A DNA stretch of 16,051 bases from assembly GCA_003132865.1 (NCBI GenBank), contig PKYZ01000567.1, positions 1 to 16,051 of the forward strand, read 5' to 3'. Numbering within the stretch: position 1 is the first letter of the stretch; each line of letters opens with the position of its first letter. Under the pieces are notes generated by a model. The model was not told the DNA's origin. It searched no databases and saw nothing but the letters and a program-made list of their open reading frames with translations. Shown here in pieces: positions 7,035 to 13,329 of this stretch. The translations under genes were made by a program, and so were the position numbers. This stretch comes from Bryobacterales bacterium (lineage in GTDB: Bacteria; Acidobacteriota; Terriglobia; Bryobacterales; Bryobacteraceae).

Positions 7035-7625
7035 TTGAGAGCTCGTATATCCTTTAAACACCACCATTGTGTGAGGCAATACTTAAGGCGCCTGCCGCAC
7101 TGGGACGTGGTTGGACAGCCCCTGTTTGTCACTTTCCGTTTGCATGGCACCCTCCCCGGCAATCGGATCTTTGCGCCAGAAGTGTTGGCCAGCGCCGGCA
7201 AGGCGTTCGTAGCGATGGATCGAATCCTGGACGGCGCGCTGAACGGTCCGTCGTATCTTCGCATGCCGGAGATTGCCGAAGTTGTAATGGCGGCTCTGCG
7301 GGCCGGGGAGAGTCGTTTCGGGCGGTATCAGATCCATTCGTATGTTGTCATGCCCAATCACGTGCACGCGCTGGTGACACCTGACGTGGTTGCCGCGCAA
7401 TGGCTGGGGCCTCTGAAAGGGTTCACCGCCCATGAAGCCAACCGAATTCTGGGACAGCGCGGCCGACATTTTTGGCAGGATGAGAGCTACGATCGTCTCG
7501 TCAGATCCGATCGGGAATTTGATCGAATCCGGAACTACATTGAGCAGAATCCGGTAAAGGCGGGCTTGGTTGCGGCGGCAGAAGAGTTTCGGTGGTCAAG
7601 CGCATATGCGAGGAAGGCCACCTGA
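7035..7625 (+). CDS. REP-associated tyrosine transposase (RAYT, Y1/IS200-like HUH)
   Basis: This is a protein of up to 196 residues. RAYTs are single-strand HUH endonucleases thought to mobilise REP palindromes. The RRLPHWDVVGQPLFVTFRLH block opens the domain. The metal-binding pair is PNHVHAL (H109 and H111). The probable nucleophile is Y168 in NYIEQNPVKAGLV, which I align from memory with the catalytic tyrosine of E. coli RAYT. FWQDESYDRLVR and FRWSSA are the usual RAYT blocks. There is no ATG or clear ribosome binding site: TTG 7035 gives the longest form and GTG 7071 is an alternative nearer the domain start. The gene is bracketed by REP copies C and D in opposite orientation, as expected for a REP/RAYT unit, and its stop codon (7623-7625) lies in the loop of hairpin 1 of copy D. 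All catalytic residues are present, so it is probably functional. Confidence 0.9.
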   Translation: MRARISFKHHHCVRQYLRRLPHWDVVGQPLFVTFRLHGTLPGNRIFAPEVLASAGKAFVAMDRILDGALNGPSYLRMPEIAEVVMAALRAGESRFGRYQIHSYVVMPNHVHALVTPDVVAAQWLGPLKGFTAHEANRILGQRGRHFWQDESYDRLVRSDREFDRIRNYIEQNPVKAGLVAAAEEFRWSSAYARKAT

Positions 7626-7661
7626 AAGGTGGCCTGCAGCCAAGATTGGCTGCCCCACAAG
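7614..7661 (+). repeat. REP copy D (end of RAYT)
   Basis: This is the best copy in the window. Hairpin 1 is GGCCACCT-GAA-AGGTGGCC (7616-7634), hairpin 2 GCAGCCA-AGAT-TGGCTGC (7636-7653), tail CCCACAAG (7654-7661). The RAYT stop codon is in hairpin 1. The REP lies between the convergent RAYT and desaturase genes and may also serve as a bidirectional transcription stop. Confidence 0.88.
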
Positions 7662-7682
7662 TCTGCCTATGATCCAGTAGTA

Positions 7683-8564
7683 TTAGGCCGCGTCGCGCTG
7701 GGCCAACTCGCTGGTGACTTTCGCCACCTTGACGCCCTTGGCCACGCCGAAGAACCGCAGAATCTCGATCTGTATCCAGGACATGTCGAACTCGTACCAA
7801 GCCAGGCCGTGCCGCGCCGAAGTCGGATGCGCGTGGTGATTGTTGTGCCAGCCCTCGCCGAACGTGATCAGCGCCACCCACCAGGAGTTGCGTGAATCGT
7901 CGCGCGTGTCGAACCGCCGCGATCCCCACATGTGCGTGGCCGAGTTCACCAGCCAGGTGGCGTGCAGCCCGATCACCGTCCGCAAACAGGTGCCCCACAG
8001 CATCATCGGCAGACCGCCGATCGCAAACAGCAGCCCCGCCAGCAGCACGTTCGGCAGCCAGTGATAGTTGTTCAGCCAGACGTAGAAGGGATGCTTTGCC
8101 AGGTCGGGCGCGTACTTCGACATGAGCCGCGTGTTGTTGTGCTTGGCTTCACCCATCAGTATCCAGCCCACGTGCGCCCACCAACCGCCATCGTGCGGCG
8201 AGTGCGGATCGCCCGGCATATCGGATTTCTGGTGGTGGATGCGATGGGTGGCCACCCAGAAAATCGGGCCGCCTTCGAACGTCAACGCGCCGCAGACCGC
8301 AAACAGGTACTCCAGGGCGAGCGGCACCTGATACGACCGGTGGGTATGCAGCCGGTGGTAGCCCATGCTGATCCCGAGCCCCGTGGCGAACCACAGGAGG
8401 AACAGCAGAACCGCCAGATTGGCCCAACTGAACATAAACAGCGCGGCAATGGCCCCTAAGTGCAGCAGCAGCAGCACCAGGGTGGTTGGCCAGTTTAGTT
8501 TTTGCTTCTCCGGAAACTCGAGGAGGTCGATATTGAGCGGCTTTTGGATGGATACGGTAGGCAC
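7683..8564 (-). CDS. Fatty-acyl desaturase (membrane di-iron, delta-9 type)
   Basis: This 293-residue inner-membrane enzyme introduces a cis double bond into acyl chains (acyl-CoA or acyl-lipid substrate not decidable here) using a di-iron centre, oxygen and an electron donor, and so tunes membrane fluidity. The three histidine boxes are complete: HRLHTH (70-75), HRIHH (107-111) and HNNHH (240-244), with the accessory NSATHMWG histidine at 211. Hydrophobic segments lie at about 27-65, 80-105 and 170-205, as in the family. Length and order of blocks fit bacterial stearoyl-CoA-desaturase-like proteins. GTG at 8564 is chosen because an AAAGGA site lies just upstream (8567-8572). It is transcribed divergently from the CPBP gene, with about 150 bp between them, and convergently with the RAYT. 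I see no confident promoter in the gap and no sign of damage. Confidence 0.93.
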   Translation of the reverse strand: MPTVSIQKPLNIDLLEFPEKQKLNWPTTLVLLLLHLGAIAALFMFSWANLAVLLFLLWFATGLGISMGYHRLHTHRSYQVPLALEYLFAVCGALTFEGGPIFWVATHRIHHQKSDMPGDPHSPHDGGWWAHVGWILMGEAKHNNTRLMSKYAPDLAKHPFYVWLNNYHWLPNVLLAGLLFAIGGLPMMLWGTCLRTVIGLHATWLVNSATHMWGSRRFDTRDDSRNSWWVALITFGEGWHNNHHAHPTSARHGLAWYEFDMSWIQIEILRFFGVAKGVKVAKVTSELAQRDAA

Positions 8565-8718
8565 TGTCCTTTCAACCTAGCAGGGAATCGGCCTGTCGTT
8601 TGTAAGAGTTGTGTAATTTCGAGCCTATCCGTTGGATAACCGAGAGTCGGGAAGGCAGGCGAGACCGCCTGCCCACCAGTCCGGCCTCCCATTCGCTATC
8701 CTGATTGGTCGAGCCCCG
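8565..8718. promoter_or_regulatory. Divergent intergenic region between desaturase and CPBP gene
   Basis: This 154-bp gap must carry promoters for both divergent genes, but I find no convincing -35/-10 pair in either direction. The central part (8595-8640) is A+T-richer. It contains the desaturase ribosome binding site (8567-8572) and the hairpin at 8654-8673. Confidence 0.45.
8654..8679 (+). repeat. REP-like half element in the CPBP leader
   Basis: An 8-bp perfect hairpin GGCAGGCG-AGAC-CGCCTGCC (8654-8673) is followed by CACCAG. It resembles hairpin 2 plus tail of REP copy B (GCAGGCC...GGCCTGC, CCCACAG). Its position just before ATG 8719 argues against the longer TTG start of the downstream gene. 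Confidence 0.45.
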
Positions 8719-11700
8719 ATGCCTGAACGCCTCCGCCGCGCCGACTTGCGCTTCCTGACCATTTGCCTCCTCCTCCTGGCGGCCACGGTTTGGTTCTCCG
8801 CGCGCTACTTCTACCGCGCATTCCCCGAAGCCTCCATCGATTTCCGCGTCACCCGCGACCAGGCCCGCGCGCAGGCCGAAAGCTTCCTCGCCGCCCAGGG
8901 CCTCCACGTGAACGGCTATCGCCAGGCCTCCCGTTTCAGCTACGACGACACCGCCAAGACCTTCCTCGAGCGCGAACTGGGCCTCGATCGGGCCAATCGC
9001 CTCATGCGCAGCCGCGTACGCCTGTGGCGCTGGTCCTGGCGCTGGTTCCGCCCGTTACAGAAAGAAGAGTTCCGCGTAGACGTGACTCCCGCGGGGGAAC
9101 TCGCCGGCTTCCAGCACGAGATCCCCGAAGCCGCCACGCGCCCCAGTCTGCCCGCCGATCGGGCCCGCGCAGTCGCCGAGCGTTTCCTGCGCGACACCAT
9201 GCACCGCGACCCCGCCGTCCTCGACTTCGTGGAAGGTTCCAGCGTCACCCGTCCCGCGCGCACGGATCATACCTTCACCTGGAAGGAGCGAGATTTCGAC
9301 ATCTTCGGCACGCGGGACGCCACCTACCGCCTTGAAGTGACCGTGCTCGGCAGCGAACCAGGCGCCTACCGCGAATACCTCAAGGTGCCCGAAACCTGGC
9401 AGCGCGCCTACGAAGGACTGCGCTCGCGCAACCTCACTGCCCAAACCATAGACACGGGCTTTATGATGCTGCTGGCCGTGGGCCTGCTTGTCACCATTGT
9501 GCTGCGTGTGCGCAGCCGCGATGTCCGCTGGAGGCTCGCCGCGGCGGTGGGCGGTGTTGGCGCGTTGCTCTACTTCCTGGCGAACTGGAACGCGCAGCCG
9601 CTGGCCGAGTTCGCCTATCCCACCACGGATTCCTACGGCAGCTTCATCGCGCAGGAATTTCTACGCAACCTTACCGGCGCGCTGGGCGCGGGCGGCCTGC
9701 TGTTCGTCCTCACCGCCGGCGCGGAGCCGCTCTATCGCGAACGCTACCGGGCGCACCTTCCGCTCGGCAATCTCTTCAGCCCGCGCGGCCTGCGCAGCAA
9801 GCAATTCTTCCTCGGCACGATCCTGGGTATTACGCTGGCCGGCGTCTTTGTCGCCTACCAGACGGCCTTCTACATGGTGGCTTACCGCTTCGGCGCCTGG
9901 TCGCCCGCCGACGTGCCTTACGACGATCTCCTGAACACGCGCCTGCCTTGGCTCTTCGTGCTGCTCGGCGGATTCCTGCCGGCCGTCTCCGAAGAGTTCA
10001 TGTTCCGCATGTTCGCCATCCCCTTCCTATCAAAACTGCTGCGCTACGTCCCGATTGCGGTGGTGCTGGCGGCCTTCATCTGGGGCTTCGGACACGCCGG
10101 CTACCCGCAGCAGCCATTCTGGATTCGCGGCGTCGAAGTTGGGATCGGCGGCGTGGCGCTCGGGCTGATCATGCTGCGTTGGGGCATCCTGCCGACGCTG
10201 GTGTGGCATTACTCGGTGGATGCCATGTATACCGCGCTGCTGTTGTTGCGGTCGCACCACCCGTACTTCGTGTTTTCGGGCGCGGCCAGCGCGGGGATTA
10301 TGGTGCTGCCTGTGATCGTCGCGGGCATCGCCTACTTGCGCCGCGGAGGCTTCGAACCGGAGCTTGCGCGCGCCCCAGAGGTGCTCAGCGAGCCCCCGGC
10401 CCCTAGTCCCCAGCCCCCAGCCCCGCCAGCCGAAAGCCTGCCCTACGCGCCTTGGCCGGCCCGCCGCCGTCTGGCCGCGCTGCTCCTTCTCGTCGCCGGC
10501 GCCGTCACCATTGGCGCCGTGCGTGTCGATGAATTTGGCGGCGAGCCCCGCTTTGCCCTCGGTCCCACGCGCGCCCGCGCCGCAGCCGAACAATTCGCGC
10601 GCACGCAAGGCTTCGATCCCCAGGGCTACCGCACCGTCGTCTTCCCTGTCACCGAATGGGACGACCCCGACACCCGCCTCACCGCCAAATACTTCGTCCA
10701 GCGCCGCGATATCGCGTACGTGGCCGGCGCATTTCACCGGCAAGTTCCCTTGCACGGTTGGACGGTGCGCTTCTTCAAGCCGCTCCAGCGCGAAGAGATG
10801 CGCGTGTCCCTGTCTCCGGAACGCGATCCGGAAAGCGGTCGCGTTTTTGAGTTCGAACATATTTTGCCTGAAGACCAGCCCGGCGCGGATCTATCCGCCG
10901 ATGCCGCCCGCGACTTGGTGTTGCGCGCTACCGGCCTTCCCTCCCTGGCGGGGTTCGAGCTCAAGGAATCCACCTCGGAAAAGAAGAAGGCGCGCCGCGA
11001 TTACACGCTCGTCTGGGAGGCCGCGCCGGGCGACCCCCGCAACCTTGACGAAGCCCGTTTCCGCATACGCGTCACGGTGGCTGGCGATCGTGTCGCCTCG
11101 TTCAGCTCCTTCTGGAAACTGCCCGAAACCTTCGAGCGCGCCCGCTCGCGGCGCAACGCGCTCTGGTATGCGCTGCTGGTGCTGCGTATCGCGGTGAGCG
11201 CCGGCCTGTTGGTGCTCGGCATTTGGCTATTGATCGAATGCACGCGCCAACGCACCCTGCGCTGGGGCCACGCGCTCTGGGCCGCGCTGCCGCTCGGAGC
11301 GATCACGCTGGCTGGCATGGCCATGACGTTTCCGTTGCTCTTCAGCCAATACCCCACCACCTTCTCCCTGGAATCGTTCGAGGCAACCCTGGGCGTCGGG
11401 CTGTTCATCGGGGCGCTCGCGCTGTTTATCGCCATAGCCTGCGGCGTAGCGCTGATCCTGGCGTTGCAGCCCGATGCCCTGGCCGTATTTCGCCGCGCGA
11501 ACCGCAAGCTGTTCGGCATCGATGCGCTTTTCGCAGCGGGTCTGGCCGCCGTGCTGGTCACCGCGCTGGGCCGCTTGCGCTGGCTGCTGATCGACCGCTT
11601 CCATCCGCAAGCGCTGCTCACCGCGGATGCGCGGACCGCCTTCGCCACAATCTCCCCCGCCGCCTCCGGCATCGCCTCCGCCTGCCAGGAGACGTTGTTC

Positions 11701-12093
11701 TGGCTGGCGCTGTTGGTCCTTATCGCGCACGCGGTTCGGTATCTCGAACGGTGGCCGGGTGCGGCCGTGCTGGCAGGCTTCGCGGCGGTCGCGGGGTTAG
11801 TGCCCGGCACAGTCCACACGGCCGGCGAGTTTCTCCTCTATTACGGCATCCGATTGATCTATCTGGCGGCCGCCGTGCTGTTCGTTAAGTACATCGTGCG
11901 CCGGAATTACCTGGCGTACCTGCTGATCGCGTGGACCCTCGCGCTGCTCGACAAAGGCGCGGATCTGCTCTCGCAGCCCGCCGCTCCCTTGCGCCTGCAG
12001 GGCGGCATCCTGATCGCCCTGCTGCTGGCCACGCTGATCTGGGCTGCGCCCGTTACCTCCCTCCGCAGGCGTCTCCGCGGAGACCAGCCATAA
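8719..12093 (+). CDS. Duplicated membrane protein with CPBP intramembrane protease domain
   Basis: From ATG 8719 this is 1124 residues; TTG 8632 would add 29 residues encoded through a hairpin and is less likely. It comprises two copies of one module. Copy 1: membrane helix (11-26), extracytoplasmic domain (about 38-245), several membrane helices, then a CPBP (Abi/Rce1-like) metalloprotease core with SEEFMFR (E425, E426, R430), GFGHAGY (H459) and VWHYSVDA (H497). A proline-rich linker (about 552-582) leads to copy 2: helix, a second extracytoplasmic domain (about 610-835), then another membrane bundle. The copies share blocks such as FRPLQKEEFRV/FKPLQREEMRV and LKVPETWQRA/WKLPETFERA. In copy 2 the protease motif is QETLFW (990-995), H1033 is kept, and the third histidine is replaced, so it is probably a dead protease. 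CPBP enzymes cleave within or near membranes; the substrate here is unknown. The gene stands alone, divergent from the desaturase. Confidence 0.85.
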   Translation: MPERLRRADLRFLTICLLLLAATVWFSARYFYRAFPEASIDFRVTRDQARAQAESFLAAQGLHVNGYRQASRFSYDDTAKTFLERELGLDRANRLMRSRVRLWRWSWRWFRPLQKEEFRVDVTPAGELAGFQHEIPEAATRPSLPADRARAVAERFLRDTMHRDPAVLDFVEGSSVTRPARTDHTFTWKERDFDIFGTRDATYRLEVTVLGSEPGAYREYLKVPETWQRAYEGLRSRNLTAQTIDTGFMMLLAVGLLVTIVLRVRSRDVRWRLAAAVGGVGALLYFLANWNAQPLAEFAYPTTDSYGSFIAQEFLRNLTGALGAGGLLFVLTAGAEPLYRERYRAHLPLGNLFSPRGLRSKQFFLGTILGITLAGVFVAYQTAFYMVAYRFGAWSPADVPYDDLLNTRLPWLFVLLGGFLPAVSEEFMFRMFAIPFLSKLLRYVPIAVVLAAFIWGFGHAGYPQQPFWIRGVEVGIGGVALGLIMLRWGILPTLVWHYSVDAMYTALLLLRSHHPYFVFSGAASAGIMVLPVIVAGIAYLRRGGFEPELARAPEVLSEPPAPSPQPPAPPAESLPYAPWPARRRLAALLLLVAGAVTIGAVRVDEFGGEPRFALGPTRARAAAEQFARTQGFDPQGYRTVVFPVTEWDDPDTRLTAKYFVQRRDIAYVAGAFHRQVPLHGWTVRFFKPLQREEMRVSLSPERDPESGRVFEFEHILPEDQPGADLSADAARDLVLRATGLPSLAGFELKESTSEKKKARRDYTLVWEAAPGDPRNLDEARFRIRVTVAGDRVASFSSFWKLPETFERARSRRNALWYALLVLRIAVSAGLLVLGIWLLIECTRQRTLRWGHALWAALPLGAITLAGMAMTFPLLFSQYPTTFSLESFEATLGVGLFIGALALFIAIACGVALILALQPDALAVFRRANRKLFGIDALFAAGLAAVLVTALGRLRWLLIDRFHPQALLTADARTAFATISPAASGIASACQETLFWLALLVLIAHAVRYLERWPGAAVLAGFAAVAGLVPGTVHTAGEFLLYYGIRLIYLAAAVLFVKYIVRRNYLAYLLIAWTLALLDKGADLLSQPAAPLRLQGGILIALLLATLIWAAPVTSLRRRLRGDQP

Positions 12094-12164
12094 CGGATCC
12101 GTTACCAAAGAGCGAAGCCGCGAACCCGGCCGTGTCAAACAACGCCTCGAACCCGGCGGAGGCT

Positions 12165-12185
12165 AACTAGTGCTTAATTGCATAA
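12165..12185. repeat. IS630 left terminal inverted repeat
   Basis: Perfect match to the reverse complement of 13272-13292. The transposase stop codon (12174-12176) lies inside it. Confidence 0.93.
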
Positions 12186-13244
12186 ATTGATAACTGTATT
12201 TCGGAGCTGGCTGCCTTTGACCTCGCGCTTGCGCCAACGGAACGGCTTGGCGCGTTCGTTGTGCTTTTGTGTGAAGGCTTCGATTGCCTCGCGCAACTGG
12301 TCCTTGTTCTTGAAACTGGCGCCGCTGAGCGCCTTGCGCTGCAGCAGACTGAACACGATCTCGATCTGATTCAGCCAACTCGCCGAAGTCGGCGTGAAGT
12401 GGAACTGCACCCGTCCTTCGAACTTCGCGAGCCAATTGTAGTTTCTCTTATGCGTCGAGTAGTTGTCCAGGATCACGTGGATTTCTTTGTCCAGTGGCAG
12501 TTCCGCCAGCACGCCGTCCAGGAAGCCCAGAAAGTCTTCCCGCTTCTTATAATCGGTGGTCTTGGCGTGTACTTGGCCGGTGCCGACTTCGAGAGCGGCG
12601 AACAGATTCAACGTGCCGTGGCGTTTGTAGGTGCTCTTCAGCGCGCGCACTACGGCGCCGCTATCGGTCTCGACGTAACCGCTGGTCCGCTCGATGGCTT
12701 GCATGCTCGGTTTTTCGTCTACGCTCAGCACCAGCGCCTTCACTGGCGGGTTGAGGTACAAACCCACAATTTCAGCAGCCTTGGGGGCAAACTCTTTATC
12801 CGTGCTCACGCACCAACTGCGCACCCTTTGCAAGTAGATGCCTTCGCGACGCAGAACGCGCCACACCGCATGCACGCTGGATCCCAGTCTCTCCGCCACT
12901 GCCGGCCCATCCCAGTGCGACATGCCGGGCGGAGGCGGCTGCTCCAGCAGGGCCAGCACGCGGTTCCGAAACGCGGCGTCGTAGGCGATCGGCTTGCCCG
13001 GTCGCGGCTGATCCAGTAAACCTCTCAGCCCCCAGAACGCGAAACGCTTACGCCACTTGCCGACCGTGGGGACGGAGACTCCCAAGCCCTGCGCCACTTG
13101 TTGATTTTCCTTGCCTTCCAGGCAGGCAAGAACGATTCGAGCACGCTCCACAGTGCGCGCCTCTTCGGTACGGCTCTTACTGATGGTGGTCAAACTCGCC
13201 GCGTCCTCCGCCGAGCATTCCAATGCAGGTGCATGTCGGGGCAT
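12174..13244 (-). CDS. IS630-family transposase (DD34E)
   Basis: This DDE transposase cuts and joins the element ends at TA targets. Numbered from the upstream ATG (13253), the N-terminus has winged/HTH regions (QQVAQGLGVSVPTVGKWRKR, residues 51-70, and a second around 117-138). The catalytic core shows D179 (LVLSVDEKPSMQA), D263 (VILDNYSTHK) and E298 (SASWLNQIEIVFSLLQ). The spacing between the last two is 34 residues, as in IS630. Length is 356-359 residues, normal for the family. I choose the ATG at 13244 because the ATG at 13253 lies within a perfect TATAAT box whose expected transcription start coincides with 13244. The frame is open throughout and ends within the inverted repeat. The protein is expected to be active. 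Confidence 0.93.
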   Translation of the reverse strand: MPRHAPALECSAEDAASLTTISKSRTEEARTVERARIVLACLEGKENQQVAQGLGVSVPTVGKWRKRFAFWGLRGLLDQPRPGKPIAYDAAFRNRVLALLEQPPPPGMSHWDGPAVAERLGSSVHAVWRVLRREGIYLQRVRSWCVSTDKEFAPKAAEIVGLYLNPPVKALVLSVDEKPSMQAIERTSGYVETDSGAVVRALKSTYKRHGTLNLFAALEVGTGQVHAKTTDYKKREDFLGFLDGVLAELPLDKEIHVILDNYSTHKRNYNWLAKFEGRVQFHFTPTSASWLNQIEIVFSLLQRKALSGASFKNKDQLREAIEAFTQKHNERAKPFRWRKREVKGSQLRNTVINLCN

Positions 13245-13251
13245 CACCAAC

Positions 13252-13279
13252 ATTATAATACAGAAACGTTGTTATGCAA
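13252..13279 (-). promoter_or_regulatory. Promoter of the IS630 transposase
   Basis: On the minus strand, -35 TTGCAT (13279-13274, inside the terminal repeat), 16-nt spacer, -10 TATAAT (13257-13252). The predicted +1, 7 nt later, is the A of ATG 13244, implying a leaderless mRNA. The -10 is perfect; the -35 matches the consensus at only three positions. Confidence 0.6.
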
Positions 13280-13292
13280 TTAAGCACTAGTT
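13272..13292. repeat. IS630 right terminal inverted repeat
   Basis: Perfect inverted partner of 12165-12185. It carries the -35 element of the transposase promoter. Confidence 0.93.
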
Positions 13293-13303
13293 TAGGGACC
13301 GTA

Positions 13304-13328
13304 CGAGGTCCTCGCGCCGAATCGGCGC
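13304..13328 (-). terminator. Adjacent palindromes after the VCBS gene (possible terminator)
   Basis: CGAGGTCCTCG (13304-13314) and GCGCCGAATCGGCGC (13314-13328) lie immediately past the stop of the minus-strand VCBS gene. The second can form a 5-bp stem with a 5-nt loop. No T-run follows, so intrinsic termination is only a possibility. Confidence 0.3.
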
Positions 13329-13329
13329 T

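Larger units (their letters stand above)
12168..13289 (-). mobile_element. IS630-family insertion sequence, apparently intact
   Basis: The element lies between TA at 12168-12169 and TA at 13288-13289, the TA target duplication typical of IS630/Tc1-like elements. The terminal inverted repeats begin GTGCTTAATTGCATAA and match perfectly; with the TA and the palindromic flank AAC/GTT the match extends to 21 bp (12165-12185 against 13272-13292). The inside length is 1118 bp and holds one uninterrupted DD34E transposase. The repeats are identical and the gene intact, suggesting recent insertion, into the gap between the convergent CPBP and VCBS genes. Confidence 0.92.

Noticed and set aside
12261..13019. 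252-codon plus-strand frame inside the IS630 element
   Set aside because: Antisense shadow of the transposase, which has complete DD34E residues.
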